A stretch of 35,252 bases of DNA, from assembly GCA_025359425.1 (NCBI GenBank), contig JANYGC010000117.1, positions 1 through 35,252 of the forward strand. Reading direction: 5' to 3'. A program made the position numbers and the translations under genes. Numbering within the stretch: position 1 is the first letter of the stretch; the number at the start of each line of letters is the position of its first letter. Positions 1 to 8,911 of the stretch are shown piece by piece. Origin of the DNA: Sphingomonadaceae bacterium. GTDB taxonomy: Bacteria; Pseudomonadota; Alphaproteobacteria; Sphingomonadales; Sphingomonadaceae. The notes under the pieces are model-generated. The model made no database searches and was not told the origin of the DNA. It saw nothing but the letters and a program-made list of their open reading frames with translations.

Positions 1-119
1 CTGCGGCCTGCCACCTCCCCCAAAGGGGGAGGATCGTTAGTACCAACCAACGGCTTGACCGTCCCCGCCACCGCCGCCCACAGCCGCGCTTCCTCGCGGC
101 TCAGGCTGCGGCGCGTCAC
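1..119 (-). CDS. Smr-domain protein, N-terminal fragment (runs off the window)
   Basis: A GTG-started frame follows the mltA stop by 7 nt and stays open to the window edge (39 codons). The peptide begins MTRRSLSREEARLWAAVAGT, which resembles the N-terminus of alphaproteobacterial Smr/MutS2-like nuclease-domain proteins, whose catalytic Smr domain lies at the C-terminus. That domain would be outside this window, so the call rests on the N-terminal pattern and on the recalled gene order Tim44-like–mltA–Smr. It is the last visible gene of a minus-strand operon. A short GC palindrome (14–32) lies inside the coding sequence, in what should be the variable linker. Confidence 0.6.
   Translation of the reverse strand, partial: MTRRSLSREEARLWAAVAGTVKPLVGTNDPPPLGEVAGR
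14..32. repeat. Small perfect palindrome inside the Smr gene
   Basis: CCTCCCCC-AAA-GGGGGAGG is a perfect 8-bp inverted repeat with a 3-nt spacer. Sequences of this form recur in intergenic regions of Sphingomonadales genomes (recalled, not searched). Here it lies in frame in a coding sequence and contributes Pro-Pro-Pro-Leu-Gly-Glu to the protein. Confidence 0.5.
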
Positions 120-126
120 AGCCGCC

Positions 127-1338
127 TCACGGTGTGGTGAGGCGCTTGACCGTACCCTTGGGCAACAGCAGCCACGCGTCGCCGCGTCCGCTCATGCCGC
201 CTGCGGTGGTCCGCGCAGCAGCGCCTGCGCCCCAGAAACTGTCAAACCGGTTGGGCCCCTTGATCGCCCCACCGGTATCCTGCGCGACCCACAGCCCGTT
301 GGCCTCGGCCCGGTCGAGCGTCAGATAAACCGGCGCGCCCAGCGGCACGAACGATGGATCGGCCGCCGCGCTATCGCCGCCGCGGACCGGCACGCCGAGC
401 GCGCCGTAAGGTCCATCGCCGTTGATCACCTTGAAGAACACATAGCTCTGGTTCTGCCGCATCAGCGCCTTGCCGTCCTCGGGATGCTCGCTGATGTATC
501 GCATGATCCCTTGCATCGAGCCAGAATACTGCCCCGGTTCGCTGCCGATCAGGCCTTGCGCGCGCATCACACTGCCGATCCCGGTGTAACCAAGGCCGTT
601 CTGTCCGGCATAGCCGATTCGGATCACGCTGCCGTCGGGAGCTTTCAAGCGCCCCGAACCCTGCACCTGGAGGAAGAACAGCTCGACCGGGTCAGCCGCC
701 CAGCCGATCTCGAGGCCTTTGTTCGCGAGCGCGCCGTCGTCGATCGCGGCGCGGTCGTAATAGGGCCCGAAGGCGCCGGTTTCGTCATAACGGCCGAGCG
801 GCTGGGTGCCGTTGTCGTTGGGCACCGCTTCACCCGGGCGGGCGCGGACAAGATCGGCCGGAACGCCATAGACCGGCACGTCGAAGCCGGGCTGGCGGGT
901 CTGCACTCCGGCAATCTCGGGTTCGTAATAGCCGGTGACGAAGGCCTTGCCGTCGCCCAGCCGCGCGGTCTCGAACCAGCTCTCGAAAAACTGCGGGGCC
1001 TGCGTGGCGGGCCAGGTCGCGGCAGCATCGCACGGTGCCTTCCAGTCGGCCTCGCGGGTCAGCCCGGATGTATCGGTGCGATTGAGCAGCTTGGGGCAGC
1101 TTGACCGGAACGCCGCGAGCGCGCCGCGCGCATCGCCGACCGCAAGCTTGAGGCTGGCAACGCTCGGCCCGGCGCTGAGCCCGAGCAGCGCGGCGGTCCC
1201 GGGGCGGGGCGGTAGCGGTGTGCTGGTTGGGACGGGCGTGGCAGCCGGCGTAGGACCAGGCGATGGCGGGATCAGCCTGACGCAGCCTGCAAGAATCACG
1301 ATCAGCCCCAGAGCTGCCAGTCTGCGCAGCCCTGTCAC
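127..1338 (-). CDS. mltA: Membrane-bound lytic murein transglycosylase A (MltA)
   Basis: Encodes 403 residues. A lipoprotein signal peptide ends in LAGC (Cys19), followed by a Pro/Thr-rich spacer. The MltA barrel follows (for example VTGYYEPEI and LFFLQVQGSGR), then the C-terminal 3D domain with DTGGAIKGPNRFDSFWG; the Asp of DTGGAI is the family's catalytic acid. MltA cleaves the MurNAc–GlcNAc bond of peptidoglycan with 1,6-anhydro ring formation, acting from the outer membrane. The start lies 4 nt after the stop of the upstream Tim44-like gene, and a Smr-domain gene follows 7 nt downstream, so the three are probably cotranscribed. Confidence 0.95.
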   Translation of the reverse strand: MTGLRRLAALGLIVILAGCVRLIPPSPGPTPAATPVPTSTPLPPRPGTAALLGLSAGPSVASLKLAVGDARGALAAFRSSCPKLLNRTDTSGLTREADWKAPCDAAATWPATQAPQFFESWFETARLGDGKAFVTGYYEPEIAGVQTRQPGFDVPVYGVPADLVRARPGEAVPNDNGTQPLGRYDETGAFGPYYDRAAIDDGALANKGLEIGWAADPVELFFLQVQGSGRLKAPDGSVIRIGYAGQNGLGYTGIGSVMRAQGLIGSEPGQYSGSMQGIMRYISEHPEDGKALMRQNQSYVFFKVINGDGPYGALGVPVRGGDSAAADPSFVPLGAPVYLTLDRAEANGLWVAQDTGGAIKGPNRFDSFWGAGAAARTTAGGMSGRGDAWLLLPKGTVKRLTTP

Positions 1339-1342
1339 GGGT

Positions 1343-2011
1343 TTAACCTTCGTCGGTTTCGTCGAGGAGCCAGTCGGGCGTCGCAGCAGAAGTTACCCGC
1401 GCGAAGGTCCACACGTCGCGCGATTCGATTGCATCGTTCAGCGATCCGGCAATGACGTCACCGTCCTTGTTGCGGGTAATCGCGGCAATATCGGCAGTGA
1501 AGCGCACGGCGATGCGGGCAACGCCTGCTTCGAGTGAGGCCGCTACCACAATGGCATCCTCGATCCGCACCAGCCGGTTGTCGAGCTTTTCACCCGCCGC
1601 CTCGCGCGCGTCAATCACCGCCACGAAGGCTTCGAGCACATCGGCGTCGCACAATTTGCCGAGCGCGTCCTTGTTGCCGGTCCAGAACGCTTCGAGCACC
1701 ATGCGGTAAGCGCCCTTGGCGCCCTCAAGAAATGCCAGCAGATCGAACCGCTTATCGGCCAGCGCCATTTCCTTGAGCGCCCGTTCGATCGCCGGAGTGA
1801 CCCCTGGAACGAGGACCCGCGGCGGTACCGAAACCCCGCCGCGATCGGCAAGATCGGACGCTCCGGGCGCGGGCATACGCGGCGCATCAAGCTTGGGCTC
1901 GAGCCGGGGCTGTTCCTCATGCTCGGCACGGCGGCCCAGAACCGAATAGAGCCGCAAGCCCAGAAAGGCCGCAACCATGGCGAGAATCACGATTTCGACA
2001 GTCTTGTCCAA
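1343..2011 (-). CDS. Tim44/TimA-family putative adaptor protein
   Basis: About 222 residues. One N-terminal membrane segment (VEIVILAMVAAFLGLRLYSV) is followed by an acidic/proline linker and a C-terminal Tim44-like domain with RALKEMALADKRFDLLAFLEGAKGAY broken across roughly residues 78–105. Mitochondrial Tim44 tethers Hsp70 to the import channel; bacterial relatives are anchored in the inner membrane with no settled role. I chose the TTG at 2011 because it directly precedes the membrane segment and has AGGGAT upstream; the frame stays open further 5', but that extension is low-complexity and crosses the promoter. It is the first gene of an operon with mltA and Smr, divergent from secB, which fits an envelope/export theme. 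Confidence 0.85.
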   Translation of the reverse strand: MDKTVEIVILAMVAAFLGLRLYSVLGRRAEHEEQPRLEPKLDAPRMPAPGASDLADRGGVSVPPRVLVPGVTPAIERALKEMALADKRFDLLAFLEGAKGAYRMVLEAFWTGNKDALGKLCDADVLEAFVAVIDAREAAGEKLDNRLVRIEDAIVVAASLEAGVARIAVRFTADIAAITRNKDGDVIAGSLNDAIESRDVWTFARVTSAATPDWLLDETDEG

Positions 2012-2049
2012 CGTATCAATCCCTGCCGCGCAGTGCGGCGATGTGTGCA

Positions 2050-2078
2050 ATCTAACGTCAAATAGGTAGCAATGACAA
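2050..2078 (-). promoter_or_regulatory. Putative sigma-70 type promoter of the Tim44-like–mltA–Smr operon
   Basis: On the minus strand, TTGTCA and TTAGAT are separated by exactly 17 nt. The -10 box ends about 38 nt before the chosen TTG start. The pair is seen in the sequence; its activity is inferred. Confidence 0.45.
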
Positions 2079-2236
2079 ATGAACAACGCGTGGATGCGCG
2101 GGAAGGTGCATTTTTGATGACAAAGTGTGGCCCGCCCGCCGCCCCCGCCGCACCACCCTTTGCGATTGCTCCCCCCGCGCCGCGATGCTAGGCGCGCGGC
2201 CACGTTCAATCTCGACTTACGAAAGCCGCATCAGCC

Positions 2237-2761
2237 ATGTCCGACGAAGGCAATATCATCACCGACCTCGATCTCGGCGCGCCCCAGCCCAATGGCGAGG
2301 ACACGCTGCCGTCGGCAGGGATTATCTCGCAATATATCAAGGATCTTTCGGTCGAGAACCCCAATGCACCCGAATCGTTCCAGTGGACCGATACCCCGGT
2401 GATCGACGTCCAGTTCAACATCGGCGCGCGTGACATCACCGATGAGGTGAGCGAGATCGAACTGAAGATTTCGATCAATTCCAAGTCCGAAGCCGGGACC
2501 TCGTTCATCGTCGAGCTGGCTTACGGCGGCCTCGTTGGCATGCGCAATCTCGAAGATGCGCAGAAGCACGCCTTCACTTACGCCGAAGCGCCGCGGTTGC
2601 TGTTCCCGTTCGCCCGCCGGGTAATCTCGGATGCGGTGCGCGACGCCGGCTTCCCGCCGCTGCTGCTCGAACCGATCGACTTCAACGGGATTTACCTCGC
2701 GCAGCTTTCGGCGCAGCAGAGCGAAGACGGCGGCGTCGGAGCGCCGGTCGGCACAGCCTGA
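2237..2761 (+). CDS. secB: Protein-export chaperone SecB
   Basis: 174 residues, the usual alphaproteobacterial size. SecB binds unfolded precursors as a tetramer and passes them to SecA at the Sec translocon. Family blocks are clear: PVIDVQFNIGARD, then FIVELAYGGLVGMRN, then LLFPFARRVISDAVRDAGFPPLLLEPIDF, which is the most conserved stretch. The N-terminal 40 residues are acidic and poorly conserved. It is divergent from the Tim44-like gene and followed after 37 nt by murJ. The Shine–Dalgarno is weak; the ATG was chosen because MSDEGN... fits the family start. Confidence 0.97.
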   Translation: MSDEGNIITDLDLGAPQPNGEDTLPSAGIISQYIKDLSVENPNAPESFQWTDTPVIDVQFNIGARDITDEVSEIELKISINSKSEAGTSFIVELAYGGLVGMRNLEDAQKHAFTYAEAPRLLFPFARRVISDAVRDAGFPPLLLEPIDFNGIYLAQLSAQQSEDGGVGAPVGTA

Positions 2762-2798
2762 GCTTGGGCGCTCGACATAGCCGGGGAGTGGCGCGCGG

Positions 2799-4394
2799 AT
2801 GAGCCTGATCAAGAATGTCGGGACCATCGGCGGCCTAACCGCGGTCAGCCGGGTATTCGGCTTCGCGCGCGACATGCTGTTTGCCCGGCTGTTCGGCGCG
2901 GGGTTGGCAGCAGATGCGTTTCAGCTCGCCTTCACCCTGCCCAACACCTTCCGCCGCCTGTTTGCCGAGGGCGCGTTCAGCGTGGCATTCGTGCCGATGT
3001 ACACCCGCAAACTGCACGCAGAAGGAGAGGGCGAAGCCGCCGCCGCGCACTTCGCCAATGATGTCCTGTCGGTGTTCGTCTGGGTGCTGTTCGGCTTTTC
3101 GCTGCTGTGCATCGCGGGCATGGAAGGGATCGTCTGGCTGCTCGCCCGCGAATACCAGCATGTCCCCGGCAAGTTCGAACTTTCGGTGACGCTGGCGCGG
3201 ATCACCTTCCCCTATCTCGCGCTGGTCAGCGTGGTCGCGCTATTGTCGGGGATGCTCAACGCGCGGACCAAATTCGGCCCCGGTGCTTTCGCTCCGGTGC
3301 TGTTCAACCTGGCGCTGATCGGCGGTCTGTTGTGGGGCTGGTGGTTCGATTACACCGATGTGCTCAAGGCCTATTCGCAAAGCTGGGCCTTGCCGCTCGC
3401 CGGGGTGCTGCAGCTCATCTACCTGTGGTGGTCGGTGCGGCGCGCGGGCATCCACTTGCGGCTGCATTGGCCCAAGCTGACGCCGGACACCAAGCTGCTG
3501 CTGTGGCGGATCTTCCCGGCGACCTTCGGCGCGGGAATTTACCAGATCAGCCAGCTGGTCGACACGTTCTTCGCGACCAGCCTGCCGCAAGGCTCGCTGA
3601 CCCTGCTCAAGATGGGTGACCGGCTCAACCAGATGCCATTGGGGATTGTCGGGATTGCGCTCGGCACTGCAATCCTGCCCAGCCTCGCGCGGCACATTGC
3701 GGGCGGCGACCAGCAGGGTGCAGCCAAGCTGCAAGGCCGCGCGATCGAGCTTGCCACGCTGTTGACCATTCCGGCCGCTTTCGCGCTCGCGGTCTGTGCC
3801 CCCGCTTTCGTCCAGGCGTTCTTCGTCGGCGGGAAATTCAGGCCCGAGGACGGCTTGATCATGTCGGATATCGTGGTCGCGCTGGTTTGCGGACTGCCCA
3901 GCTATGTCCTCGTCAAGGTGCTCGAGCCGGGCTATTTCTCGCGCGGTGACACCCGCACTCCCGTGATGACTGCAGCCACCGCGCTCAGCTTCAACATCTT
4001 CCTCAATCTGATGGTAGTGCGCCAATTCGGAATCGTCGGACTGGCTGGGGCGACCGCTGCTTCGGCCAGCCTCAACTGCGTGCTGCTCTACATCAACCTG
4101 CACCGGCGTGGGCATTTCCGGTTCGATTGGCCGCTGCTCAGCCGCGTGCTGCGCCAGATCGCCGCCGCGCTGGTCATGGCCGCCGCGCTCTATTACCTGC
4201 TGCAAGCCACGTTGCCGTGGTATTCGGGCACCGTCCTCCAGAAGGGAATGGGCATCGTGATGCTGGTCAGTAGCGGGTTCGTAATCTACGCCCTCGTCGC
4301 CTGGGCGATTGGCGCGTTCGACAAGCAGGACCTCGCGCTGCTCGCCCGCCGCCGCAACTCCCCGCCGATCGACGACGAAATTCCAGGATTCTAG
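2799..4394 (+). CDS. murJ: Lipid II flippase MurJ
   Basis: 531 residues with about 14 hydrophobic segments of the MOP exporter superfamily. The N-terminus [20 protein letters not shown] and the segment [20 protein letters not shown] (about residues 35–55) are diagnostic of MurJ/MviN. MurJ flips lipid-linked peptidoglycan precursors across the inner membrane. GGGGAG lies about 11 nt before the ATG. The gene sits between secB and trpS; the trpS start is only 10 nt beyond its stop, implying cotranscription. Confidence 0.96.
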   Translation: MSLIKNVGTIGGLTAVSRVFGFARDMLFARLFGAGLAADAFQLAFTLPNTFRRLFAEGAFSVAFVPMYTRKLHAEGEGEAAAAHFANDVLSVFVWVLFGFSLLCIAGMEGIVWLLAREYQHVPGKFELSVTLARITFPYLALVSVVALLSGMLNARTKFGPGAFAPVLFNLALIGGLLWGWWFDYTDVLKAYSQSWALPLAGVLQLIYLWWSVRRAGIHLRLHWPKLTPDTKLLLWRIFPATFGAGIYQISQLVDTFFATSLPQGSLTLLKMGDRLNQMPLGIVGIALGTAILPSLARHIAGGDQQGAAKLQGRAIELATLLTIPAAFALAVCAPAFVQAFFVGGKFRPEDGLIMSDIVVALVCGLPSYVLVKVLEPGYFSRGDTRTPVMTAATALSFNIFLNLMVVRQFGIVGLAGATAASASLNCVLLYINLHRRGHFRFDWPLLSRVLRQIAAALVMAAALYYLLQATLPWYSGTVLQKGMGIVMLVSSGFVIYALVAWAIGAFDKQDLALLARRRNSPPIDDEIPGF

Positions 4395-4404
4395 GACCAC
4401 ATTC

Positions 4405-5424
4405 ATGCGTATCGTTTCGGGCATTCAGCCCACCGGCAACCTCCACCTCGGCAACTATCTCGGCGCGATCCGCAACTGGGTGCGGATGCAGGACGAGGTC
4501 GCCGCGAGCGGTGGTGAGAGCCTTTACTTCCTCGCCGATCTTCACGCGATCAGCCAGCCGCACGATCCGGCGCAGCTCACCGCGAATACCCGCGAGATGG
4601 TCGCCGCCTTGCTCGCCTGCGGGATCGACCCGGCCAAGTCGGTGCTGTTCAACCAGGCGCAGGTGCCCCAGCACGCCGAGCTGCAATGGCTGCTCAGCGG
4701 CACTGCGCGGATGGGCTGGCTGAACCGCATGACCCAGTGGAAGGACAAGGCCGGCAAGAACCGCGAGGGGCAATCGGTGGCGCTGTTCACGTATCCCGTG
4801 CTGCAGGCCGCCGACGTGCTGCTCTACCAGGCGACCCATGTTCCGGTCGGCGATGACCAGAAGCAGCACCTTGAGCTGGCGCGCGACATCGCACAGAAGT
4901 TCAACCACGACTTCTGCCCCGCAGACGCGCCGCTGTTCACCCTGCCCGATCCGATCATCCCGCCCGAAGCCGCCCGCATCATGAGCCTGCGCGATGGCGG
5001 CGCGAAAATGAGCAAGAGCGATCCCAGCGACATGAGCCGGATCAACCTGACCGACGATGCCGACACGATCATGGCCAAGGTCAAGAAGGCCAAGACCGAC
5101 CCCGAGCCGCTACCCGCAGACAAGCGCGGTCTCGAAGGCCGCCCCGAAGCCGCCAACCTGGTCGGCATCTATGCGGCGATGGCGGGATCGAGCGTCGAGG
5201 CGGTGCTGGGCGAGTTCGGCGGCGAGGGGTTCGGCAAGTTCAAACCAGCGCTGGGCGAGCTGCTGGTGGCTAAACTGGCCCCGATCAACGAGCGGTTCGT
5301 TGCGCTGCGCGGCGATCATGCCGCACTCGACGCGGTGCTGCGCGATGGTGCGGCACGGGCGCGCGAAATGGCAGCGCCAACGCTGGCAGCGACCTATGCC
5401 GCCATGGGGCTGCTAAGGCACTGA
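4405..5424 (+). CDS. trpS: Tryptophan–tRNA ligase
   Basis: 339 residues, starting [20 protein letters not shown]. Class I aminoacyl-tRNA synthetase signatures are both present: the HIGH-like GNLHLGN near residue 12 and the KMSKS loop as [10 protein letters not shown] around residue 200. It charges tRNA-Trp in the cytoplasm. The upstream frame is open to 4309, but that stretch overlaps murJ and has no family resemblance, so the ATG at 4405 is preferred. No clear intrinsic terminator follows in the 129 nt before the next gene. Confidence 0.97.
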   Translation: MRIVSGIQPTGNLHLGNYLGAIRNWVRMQDEVAASGGESLYFLADLHAISQPHDPAQLTANTREMVAALLACGIDPAKSVLFNQAQVPQHAELQWLLSGTARMGWLNRMTQWKDKAGKNREGQSVALFTYPVLQAADVLLYQATHVPVGDDQKQHLELARDIAQKFNHDFCPADAPLFTLPDPIIPPEAARIMSLRDGGAKMSKSDPSDMSRINLTDDADTIMAKVKKAKTDPEPLPADKRGLEGRPEAANLVGIYAAMAGSSVEAVLGEFGGEGFGKFKPALGELLVAKLAPINERFVALRGDHAALDAVLRDGAARAREMAAPTLAATYAAMGLLRH

Positions 5425-5553
5425 ATATCAAATGATACTGCCGCCATTCAAGCGCGATTAAGGCTGCTTGGTCTAAATCGGTTTCACTCTTAAACTTCTC
5501 GCTGATCCGTGCGCCGATTCGCATGGCTCCTTGCAGGACAGGAATTCGGGTCG

Positions 5554-6270
5554 ATGGCTTACACTCACACATTCTCCGCGCGTATCCTCAAGGCCGCCGC
5601 GGCATCGCTGTTGCTGACCGGGCTCGCCGCTTGCGCGACGCCGTTCAACGCCAATGTATCGCGCTATTCGGCGCAGCTGCCCGCGCCGCAGGGCCAGACG
5701 TTTGCGATTGTCGCGGCTGATCCCGCGCTGTCAGGCGGGCTTGAATTTGCGCAATACGCCAACCTGGTCGGCATGAAGATGCAGAACCTTGGCTATGCTC
5801 CCGCAGCCAACCCCGCCACTGCCGATCTGATCGTGCGGTTCGATTATGGGGTGGACAAGGGCCGCGATCAGGTCCGCTCGACCGGGTTTTCCGATCCCTA
5901 TTGGGGTTCGTGGTACGGCCCGCGCCGCGGATCGTACTTCGGCAGCGGTTACTATGGCGGCGGATATGGCGGCGGATATGGACGCGGTTACGGCGGGTTC
6001 CGCCCAATCGGTGCCTGGGGTTATGGATGGAACGATCCGTGGTTCGGCCAAGGCTATGAAAGCTACACCGTCTTTACCAGCGGGATCTCGCTGAAGATCG
6101 ACCGCCGCGATGGCCAGCGCCTGTTCGAAGGCCGCGCCGAAGCCGCATCGACGTCCAATCGTCTGCCCTACCTGGTGCCCAACCTGGTCGAAGCGATGTT
6201 CACCGACTTCCCCGGCCACAACGGCGAAACGGTGCGGATCTCGGTCGCCCCTGAAAAGAACAAGCGATAA
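5554..6270 (+). CDS. DUF4136 lipoprotein with a Gly/Tyr-rich segment
   Basis: 238 residues from the ATG at 5554. A lipoprotein signal ends in LAAC (Cys27). The DUF4136-type fold is suggested by the early SGGLEFAQYANLVGMKMQNL region and by the closing block LVEAMFTDFPGHNGETVRIS. A repetitive Gly/Tyr/Arg segment lies around residues 128–155 (YGGGYGGGYGRGYGG). The protein should sit on the outer or inner membrane facing the periplasm; no function is established for the family. An upstream GTG at 5509 would bury the signal peptide and was rejected. Two further family members lie at 18984–20365. Confidence 0.8.
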   Translation: MAYTHTFSARILKAAAASLLLTGLAACATPFNANVSRYSAQLPAPQGQTFAIVAADPALSGGLEFAQYANLVGMKMQNLGYAPAANPATADLIVRFDYGVDKGRDQVRSTGFSDPYWGSWYGPRRGSYFGSGYYGGGYGGGYGRGYGGFRPIGAWGYGWNDPWFGQGYESYTVFTSGISLKIDRRDGQRLFEGRAEAASTSNRLPYLVPNLVEAMFTDFPGHNGETVRISVAPEKNKR

Positions 6271-6307
6271 CAAGACAAGCGCTGAGCCACCGAGGCTCAA
6301 GGCGTGG

Positions 6308-6339
6308 AAGGGCGGGTCCGGCAACGGGCCCGCCCTTTT
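6308..6339 (+). terminator. Rho-independent terminator of the DUF4136 lipoprotein gene
   Basis: A 12-bp stem (6308–6319 with 6326–6337, one T·G pair) encloses a 6-nt loop and runs into TTTT. It lies between two convergent genes, 2 nt from the dut stop; the T-run makes it stronger for the plus strand. Confidence 0.85.
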
Positions 6340-6341
6340 GT

Positions 6342-6830
6342 TTAGCTTTCCAGCGCGAATAGCCCGCCAGTGCTCCCGAACCCGCCTTCGCCGCGCTGCG
6401 TTTGGTCAAGTTCTTCGACTTTGAGCCATGTTGCGCGGGTTACGGGCGCAAGCACCAGTTGCGCGATCCGGTCGCCGCGGCGCACTTCGAATGGCGCGGC
6501 GCCGTGGTTGATCAGGATGACTTTCAATTCACCGCGATAGTCCGAATCGATCGTGCCGGGGGTGTTGGGCACGGTGATCCCGAACTTGAGCGCAAGCCCC
6601 GAGCGCGGGCGGACCTGAATTTCGAAGCCATGCGGAATGGCAAGCGCGAGACCCGTTGCCACCGCATGCCGGTCGCCCGGTGCCAGCGTCACATCTTCGG
6701 CCGCCACCACATCCATGCCCGCCGCCCCGTCTGTCGCGTAAGTTGGCAATTCGAGCCCGTCGAAATGCGGCAGGCGCTTGACCAGCACCGAGATGTCATT
6801 CGGCTGGGACTTTTTCTCCGACGAGGGCAC
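6342..6830 (-). CDS. dut: dUTP diphosphatase (dUTPase)
   Basis: About 162 residues if started at the GTG at 6830. All five trimeric-dUTPase motifs are visible in order: [44 protein letters not shown] and the C-terminal P-loop-like [11 protein letters not shown]. It hydrolyses dUTP to dUMP and PPi, keeping uracil out of DNA and feeding thymidylate synthesis. The start is uncertain: GTG 6830 has AAAGGA at 6-nt spacing, but ATG 6854 and GTG 6788 are also in frame. Either of the first two overlaps the end of coaBC, so translation is probably coupled. Confidence 0.95.
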   Translation of the reverse strand: MPSSEKKSQPNDISVLVKRLPHFDGLELPTYATDGAAGMDVVAAEDVTLAPGDRHAVATGLALAIPHGFEIQVRPRSGLALKFGITVPNTPGTIDSDYRGELKVILINHGAAPFEVRRGDRIAQLVLAPVTRATWLKVEELDQTQRGEGGFGSTGGLFALES

Positions 6831-8406
6831 CGGCAATCCTTTCGACGAGCGCATTGGCGACGGCGTCCTTTGCCATTTCGGGCAACGTTTCAACAGTCTT
6901 GGCGGTGATGATATGCACCGCGTTGACCTCGCCGCCCATCACGTCACCCGAAACGTCGTTGGCGACGATCCAGTCGGCGCCCTTGCGCTTGCGCTTGTCC
7001 TTGGCGTTTTCCAGCACCTTTTCGGTCTCCGCCGCGAAGCCCACCACCAGCTTGGGGCGCTGGTCGCTGACCGCGACCATCGCGAGAATATCGGGATTCT
7101 CGGTCAGCCGCAGCGCCGGCGGGGCCGAGCCGCGTTTTTTCATCTTCTGGCTGAGCTCGTCGGTGCTGCGCCAGTCGGCCACCGCCGCGACCATCACCGC
7201 GACGTCGGCGGGAAGCGCGTTCTTCACCGCCTCGGCCATCTGCCGGGCGGTTTCGACATCGACCCGGTCAACCCCCGGCGGGGTCGGCAGCTGGACCGGT
7301 CCCGCCACCAGCGTGACCTGGGCACCGGCCCGCGCCGCCGCAGCGGCAATCGCAAAACCTTGTTTGCCCGACGACCGATTGGCGATGTAGCGCACCGGGT
7401 CGATCGGTTCATGAGTCGGCCCGGCAGTGATCAGCACGTGTTTGCCCGACAGCGGACCGTCCGCTGGCCTGACGAACACGTCGTCACCAGCAAAGTCGGG
7501 CTGCCCGGCCAGCGGATCGGCGAGATACGCCTGCGGCGCGGCATCGGGGTCGTCCTTGACCAGGTGGTTGATCGCGTCGGGATCGGTCGGCGGCGCAGCT
7601 TTGGCCTTGCCTTTTTTCGAGAGGATCGGCGCGCTGAGCAGCACCTCGGGCGGCACTTCGACCGGCTCGGGATCGATCAGCGGTTCATCGCCGGCGAAGT
7701 CTTCGCCCAGATCGAAGGCCTCGACATCGATGATCGGCCCGCTGGAATTGCGCGAAATCAGCCCGGAGGACAGCCCGCCCAGCCCAGTATCTTCGCTCTG
7801 CGGCGCTTCGAACCCGCCCAGCTCGAAGCTCAGTTCAGGCTCCGGCGCCGGCAGCAACAACAGATCGAGGTTGAGGAGCTGGCAGATCGCGTTCCACACC
7901 ACGGCCGGTTCGGGCAAGCGGCCCGCGCCATACTCGCCGCAGGCCATCGGCCCTTCGTCGGGGTCGAGCACGTGCACCCCGCGCGCGACCAGGGTCTTGA
8001 TGTTGTCCTGCGTTGCGGCGTGTTCCCACATCCGCACGTTCATGGCCGGGACCGCGAGCACCGGCTGGTCGGTGGCGAGCAGCAGCGTGGTCGCCATGTC
8101 GTCGGCGATGCCGTGCGCCATCTTGGCCAGCAGATCGGCGGTGGCCGGGCAGACCACGACCAGGTCGGCCGAGCGCGACAGCTGGATGTGGCCCATCGTG
8201 GCCTCGTTGGTGAGATCCCACAACGTGGTGTGCACCGGGTTCTCGCTCAGCGCGGCGAGCGTCATCGCGGTGATGAATTTGGAGCCGCCCTCGGTCAGCA
8301 CGCAGCTCACCTCGCCCCCGCCCTTGCGGATCAGGCGGACGAGTTCGCACGCCTTGTAAGCGGCAATGCCGCCGCCGACGATCAGCAGGATCCGGGGTGT
8401 GCTCAT
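6796..8406 (-). CDS. coaBC: Bifunctional phosphopantothenoylcysteine decarboxylase / phosphopantothenate–cysteine ligase
   Basis: 536 residues from the ATG at 8406 (a TTG at 8424 is in frame). The N-terminal flavin-dependent CoaC half has the active His73 (MGHIQL), PAMNVRMW and the reactive Cys156 ([10 protein letters not shown]). The C-terminal CoaB half begins near residue 320 ([16 protein letters not shown]) and has [10 protein letters not shown]. Together they convert 4'-phosphopantothenate to 4'-phosphopantetheine in coenzyme A synthesis. The halves are separated by a roughly 140-residue acidic, proline-rich linker (about residues 181–318), whereas the E. coli enzyme is only about 406 residues in total. 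The gene is followed by and overlaps dut. Confidence 0.96.
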   Translation of the reverse strand: MSTPRILLIVGGGIAAYKACELVRLIRKGGGEVSCVLTEGGSKFITAMTLAALSENPVHTTLWDLTNEATMGHIQLSRSADLVVVCPATADLLAKMAHGIADDMATTLLLATDQPVLAVPAMNVRMWEHAATQDNIKTLVARGVHVLDPDEGPMACGEYGAGRLPEPAVVWNAICQLLNLDLLLLPAPEPELSFELGGFEAPQSEDTGLGGLSSGLISRNSSGPIIDVEAFDLGEDFAGDEPLIDPEPVEVPPEVLLSAPILSKKGKAKAAPPTDPDAINHLVKDDPDAAPQAYLADPLAGQPDFAGDDVFVRPADGPLSGKHVLITAGPTHEPIDPVRYIANRSSGKQGFAIAAAAARAGAQVTLVAGPVQLPTPPGVDRVDVETARQMAEAVKNALPADVAVMVAAVADWRSTDELSQKMKKRGSAPPALRLTENPDILAMVAVSDQRPKLVVGFAAETEKVLENAKDKRKRKGADWIVANDVSGDVMGGEVNAVHIITAKTVETLPEMAKDAVANALVERIAGALVGEKVPAE

Positions 8407-8512
8407 GGTGACCCGCTTGTGCAATGTCGTTCCTCTGCGCGCAACAGGCTTTGACTAAACAGTTCCATGCGCCACAGTGGCTAAATTGGCATTGAAGGGG
8501 AGGGTTAATCCG

Positions 8513-8911
8513 TTGCGCACACTCTTGATCGGACTGATTTTTGTGGCGGGAATGTTCAACCTGTTGCTCGGGGTGAGCTACCTGTTCGATCCGGCGGGCG
8601 CGGCCGCCGGCCTTGGCGTTTCACCCGATGGTCCGCTTGGGCTGGCCACGCTGCGCGCCGATTTCACGGCGTTTTTCGTGGTCATTGGCCTGTGCATGCT
8701 GCGCGGCGCGTGGAAGCGCAACGGCGATGTCCTGCTGGTTCCGGCGGCCTTGTTCGGCATCGCCTTTTTTGGTCGGCTGGTGACCCTGCTGCTGAACGGC
8801 AGCGGACCGGGGTTCTATTTGCCCATGGCTGCAGAGGCGGGCCAGGTGGTTCTGCTCGTGCTCGGCTGGCGCTGGGTGCCGCACCACAAGATCGATGAAC
8901 TGACGGGCTAA
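8513..8911 (+). CDS. Small integral membrane protein, DUF4345-like
   Basis: 132 residues with four hydrophobic segments (about 4–25, 45–65, 75–95 and 105–125). The pattern LFDP...LG(V)...DFTAFFVVIGLCMLRGAW resembles DUF4345-type membrane proteins of unknown function. The TTG at 8513 was chosen because GGGGAGG lies 9 nt upstream; a GTG at 8477 is in frame but would put this strong Shine–Dalgarno inside the gene. Its TAA overlaps the TAG of the convergent gene at 8908. Confidence 0.65.
   Translation: MRTLLIGLIFVAGMFNLLLGVSYLFDPAGAAAGLGVSPDGPLGLATLRADFTAFFVVIGLCMLRGAWKRNGDVLLVPAALFGIAFFGRLVTLLLNGSGPGFYLPMAAEAGQVVLLVLGWRWVPHHKIDELTG

Noticed and set aside
55..1104. 349-codon plus-strand frame opposite mltA
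   Set aside because: Antisense shadow of a clear MltA gene; no start context or family similarity.
6778..8454. Long open frame (558 codons) on the plus strand opposite coaBC
   Set aside because: It is a GC-rich antisense shadow with many His/Arg/Gly residues and no family resemblance; coaBC on the other strand is certain.
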